Source: Clostridiales bacterium
Lineage (GTDB): Bacteria > Bacillota > Clostridia > Christensenellales > DUVY01
Direction: 5' to 3'
Length of the DNA: 6,761 bases
Assembly: GCA_031290295.1 (NCBI GenBank)
Contig: JAITNT010000218.1
Span: 1-6,761, forward strand
The notes under the pieces were generated by a model. The model had not been told where the DNA came from, did not search any database, and saw nothing but the letters and a program-made list of their open reading frames with translations. Of this stretch, positions 5,366 through 6,761 are shown piece by piece. The translations under genes and the position numbers were made by a program. The first letter of the stretch is position 1. Each line of letters opens with the position of its first letter.

Positions 5366-6474
5366 TTCTTCGCCTCCGTGACGCTCAAAAGCTCCGCCGC
5401 CCCAGCCGCGCAGGTTTTAATATCGGCGACCCCGGCGCGCCCGAGAATCTCAAAATACGGAGACTTGATACCGCAGCCGCATTCCGAGCCGGGGCGCAGT
5501 ACCGCCAAATCGTCGGTCAAAATGCTTACATGCGGCATGGCTGTCATTATAGGCGTAATCAGGTTCAAAATACCGGGCACGCCGAGCGCGACGGGTCGCA
5601 TATCCGTGTCCCGAATTATTATACGGGCGTATGCGGGGACGTGAAAATGGTGGTTAGGGCAATCCAAATATATTACGGGATGCTCCACTACTCCGAAAAA
5701 CTCCTTAAAACGCCCGCCGCCGAGACCGATAAGCTTCTCCGAGAGCGCGTACAAGCTTTGCTTATCCACCTGCTCGGAAAAAAACTGTTTCCAGCCGCCG
5801 CCCAGTAAAATCCGCGATTTCGGGTGCAGGCGGAAGCGCAGCCCGTCGGCCTCTAGCTCTTTGAGCAAAAACAAAAAATATGCGGGAAAGCCTATAAAGC
5901 GTACGGGTACGCCGACCTTAGCGTACCGAATCAGCGCGGACTTTAACCCCGCCATATTAAGCTCGTAGGAAGTTCCCGCGTCGCGCAGCGCGTAAACGCG
6001 GCGGTAAGCGGGCGCGGCAAGCGTAGCCGCGTACGCGCTTTTTACGGCGCCCATATTGTTGCGCGGCGCAGGCTCGTACCCGAGCACGATATATCCGGTA
6101 CGGCGCAAACTGATAAGCCTGTGCGCCATAAAGCCGCCCAACACCATACCCGCTCCGCGCAATACCGTAGGTAAGTCCAACCCGACATGGCTTGCCTTGC
6201 CGCCCGTGCCCGAGGTAGCGGAACGAAGCAACAGGCGTTTTTCGGGAACGGAATAAAGCGTCCGGTTCTTTAGAAACAGCGTGGGAATAGGCGGAAGCTT
6301 ATATAAATCGTCAATATTTTTCAGCTCACTCGCGCAAAAACCTTGCCTGCCTAATAGCGCCGCATATTCGGGGCAACGTTTTTGATGATAAATAACGTTC
6401 TTTGAGACGGCGCGGACAAACGCCGCGTCCGTACCGTCGGTATCGTAAATTTTTCTTCGGTAGTACAGTCCCAT
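5362..6474 (-). CDS. Acyl-protein synthetase, LuxE family
   Basis: A 370-residue member of the LuxE branch of the ANL (adenylate-forming) superfamily. Known LuxE enzymes activate a fatty acid with ATP, take the acyl group onto a cysteine and pass it to LuxC. Visible motifs: an N-terminal segment with YHQKRCPEYAALL (about 29-41) and PPIPTLFLK (61-69) typical of LuxE; the phosphate-binding loop SATSGTGGKASHVG (85-98); GGGWK (225-229); the aromatic/E adenylate motif FFGVVEHPVIY (259-269); LTDD (319-322) in place of the usual TGD-type motif; and CGCGIKSPYFEILGR (332-346). Near the C-terminus Cys355 is a candidate acyl-carrying cysteine, by analogy with luminous-bacterial LuxE; this is inference. 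Length matches the family. The ATG start has a modest upstream AGGGCGG and lies 9 nt after the ligA stop. It overlaps the luxC-like gene by ATGA, so the two are translationally coupled. The substrate is unknown; no luxAB or luxD is nearby. Confidence 0.88.
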   Translation of the reverse strand: MGLYYRRKIYDTDGTDAAFVRAVSKNVIYHQKRCPEYAALLGRQGFCASELKNIDDLYKLPPIPTLFLKNRTLYSVPEKRLLLRSATSGTGGKASHVGLDLPTVLRGAGMVLGGFMAHRLISLRRTGYIVLGYEPAPRNNMGAVKSAYAATLAAPAYRRVYALRDAGTSYELNMAGLKSALIRYAKVGVPVRFIGFPAYFLFLLKELEADGLRFRLHPKSRILLGGGWKQFFSEQVDKQSLYALSEKLIGLGGGRFKEFFGVVEHPVIYLDCPNHHFHVPAYARIIIRDTDMRPVALGVPGILNLITPIMTAMPHVSILTDDLAVLRPGSECGCGIKSPYFEILGRAGVADIKTCAAGAAELLSVTEAKK

Positions 6475-6483
6475 ATAGCCGCC

Positions 6484-6761
6484 CTATTCTTCGCGCAGCG
6501 AGATAAGCGCGGTAAATTCTTCCTCGGTTATAATCTTAATGCCGAGCGCCTCGGCTTTGTTAAGCTTGTCGCCCGCCGCCTCTCCGGCAAGCACAAAATC
6601 GGTGTCCTTTGTTACACCCGAACCTACAGCGCCGCCGCGCTCCTCTATCATGCGGACGGCTTCCGAACGCTTCAGCGTAGGCAGCGAGCCGGTAAGCACA
6701 AATTTCTTGCCCGCAAGCACGCCTCCGCCTCCGGAATTCTTAGGGACGACGCCGACCTTTT
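6484..6761 (-). CDS. ligA: NAD-dependent DNA ligase LigA, C-terminal fragment (BRCT domain)
   Basis: LigA seals nicks in duplex DNA using NAD+ during replication and repair. Only the last 91 residues are in the window; the reading frame stays open to the window edge, so the start, the adenylation, OB-fold, zinc-finger and helix-hairpin-helix domains lie outside. What is seen is a complete BRCT domain of the LigA type: GKKFVLTGSLPTLKRSEA, then a GG turn (ERGGAV), the SGVTKDTDFVLAGEAAG segment and a KAEALGIKIITEEEF helix-strand end, which match the usual LigA ending in order and spacing. A short glycine run (GGGG) links it to the preceding domain. The frame could be taken to start at an internal GTG at 6718-6720, but that codon lies inside the conserved protein and is not a real start. 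The stop is TAG at 6484-6486 and the luxE-like gene starts 9 nt later, suggesting a shared transcript. Confidence 0.93.
   Translation of the reverse strand, partial: KVGVVPKNSGGGGVLAGKKFVLTGSLPTLKRSEAVRMIEERGGAVGSGVTKDTDFVLAGEAAGDKLNKAEALGIKIITEEEFTALISLREE

Overview
The window carries eight protein-coding genes and the start or end of two of them is cut by the window edges. All eight genes lie on the minus strand, so the natural reading order is from high to low coordinates: ligA (3' end) > luxE-like > luxC-like > [537-nt regulatory gap] > infC > rpmI > rplT > rRNA methyltransferase > yebC > proA (5' part). The infC-rpmI-rplT order, a strong sigma-A type promoter, an attenuator leader of the L20-leader kind, G-rich Shine-Dalgarno sequences and frequent GCG/CGG codons all point to a Bacillota (Clostridia-like) bacterium, probably an uncultured gut-type lineage. 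The assignment below phylum is a guess.

Right-hand block (about 4076-6761): the BRCT end of NAD-dependent DNA ligase is followed after 9 nt by an acyl-protein synthetase (LuxE family) and then, with an ATGA overlap, by an acyl-CoA/acyl-protein reductase (LuxC family). Together these two should activate a carboxylic acid and reduce it to an aldehyde. No luciferase or LuxD thioesterase is present, so this is a non-luminous aldehyde-forming pair of unknown substrate.

Central gap (3539-4075): it holds a copy of a widespread dispersed repeat (the one whose spurious translation reads HVERSRNI), a consensus promoter with 17-bp spacing and an extended -10, and a leader of about 178 nt with an intrinsic terminator. 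Two 7-bp long-range pairings in the leader would cross to form a pseudoknot, and one of them would break the terminator. This looks like L20-controlled attenuation of the downstream translation operon.

Left-hand block (1-3538): infC starts at a non-canonical AUA codon behind a strong Shine-Dalgarno. rpmI and rplT follow. A 62-nt nearly perfect hairpin whose imperfections are almost all G-U pairs on the transcribed strand separates rplT from a SpoU/TrmH-type rRNA 2'-O-methyltransferase. yebC follows 8 nt later, and proA overlaps the yebC stop, using the poly-Glu codons of the YebC tail as its ribosome binding site. The whole block is probably one transcript joining ribosome proteins, a ribosome modification enzyme, a translation-associated factor and a proline biosynthesis enzyme.
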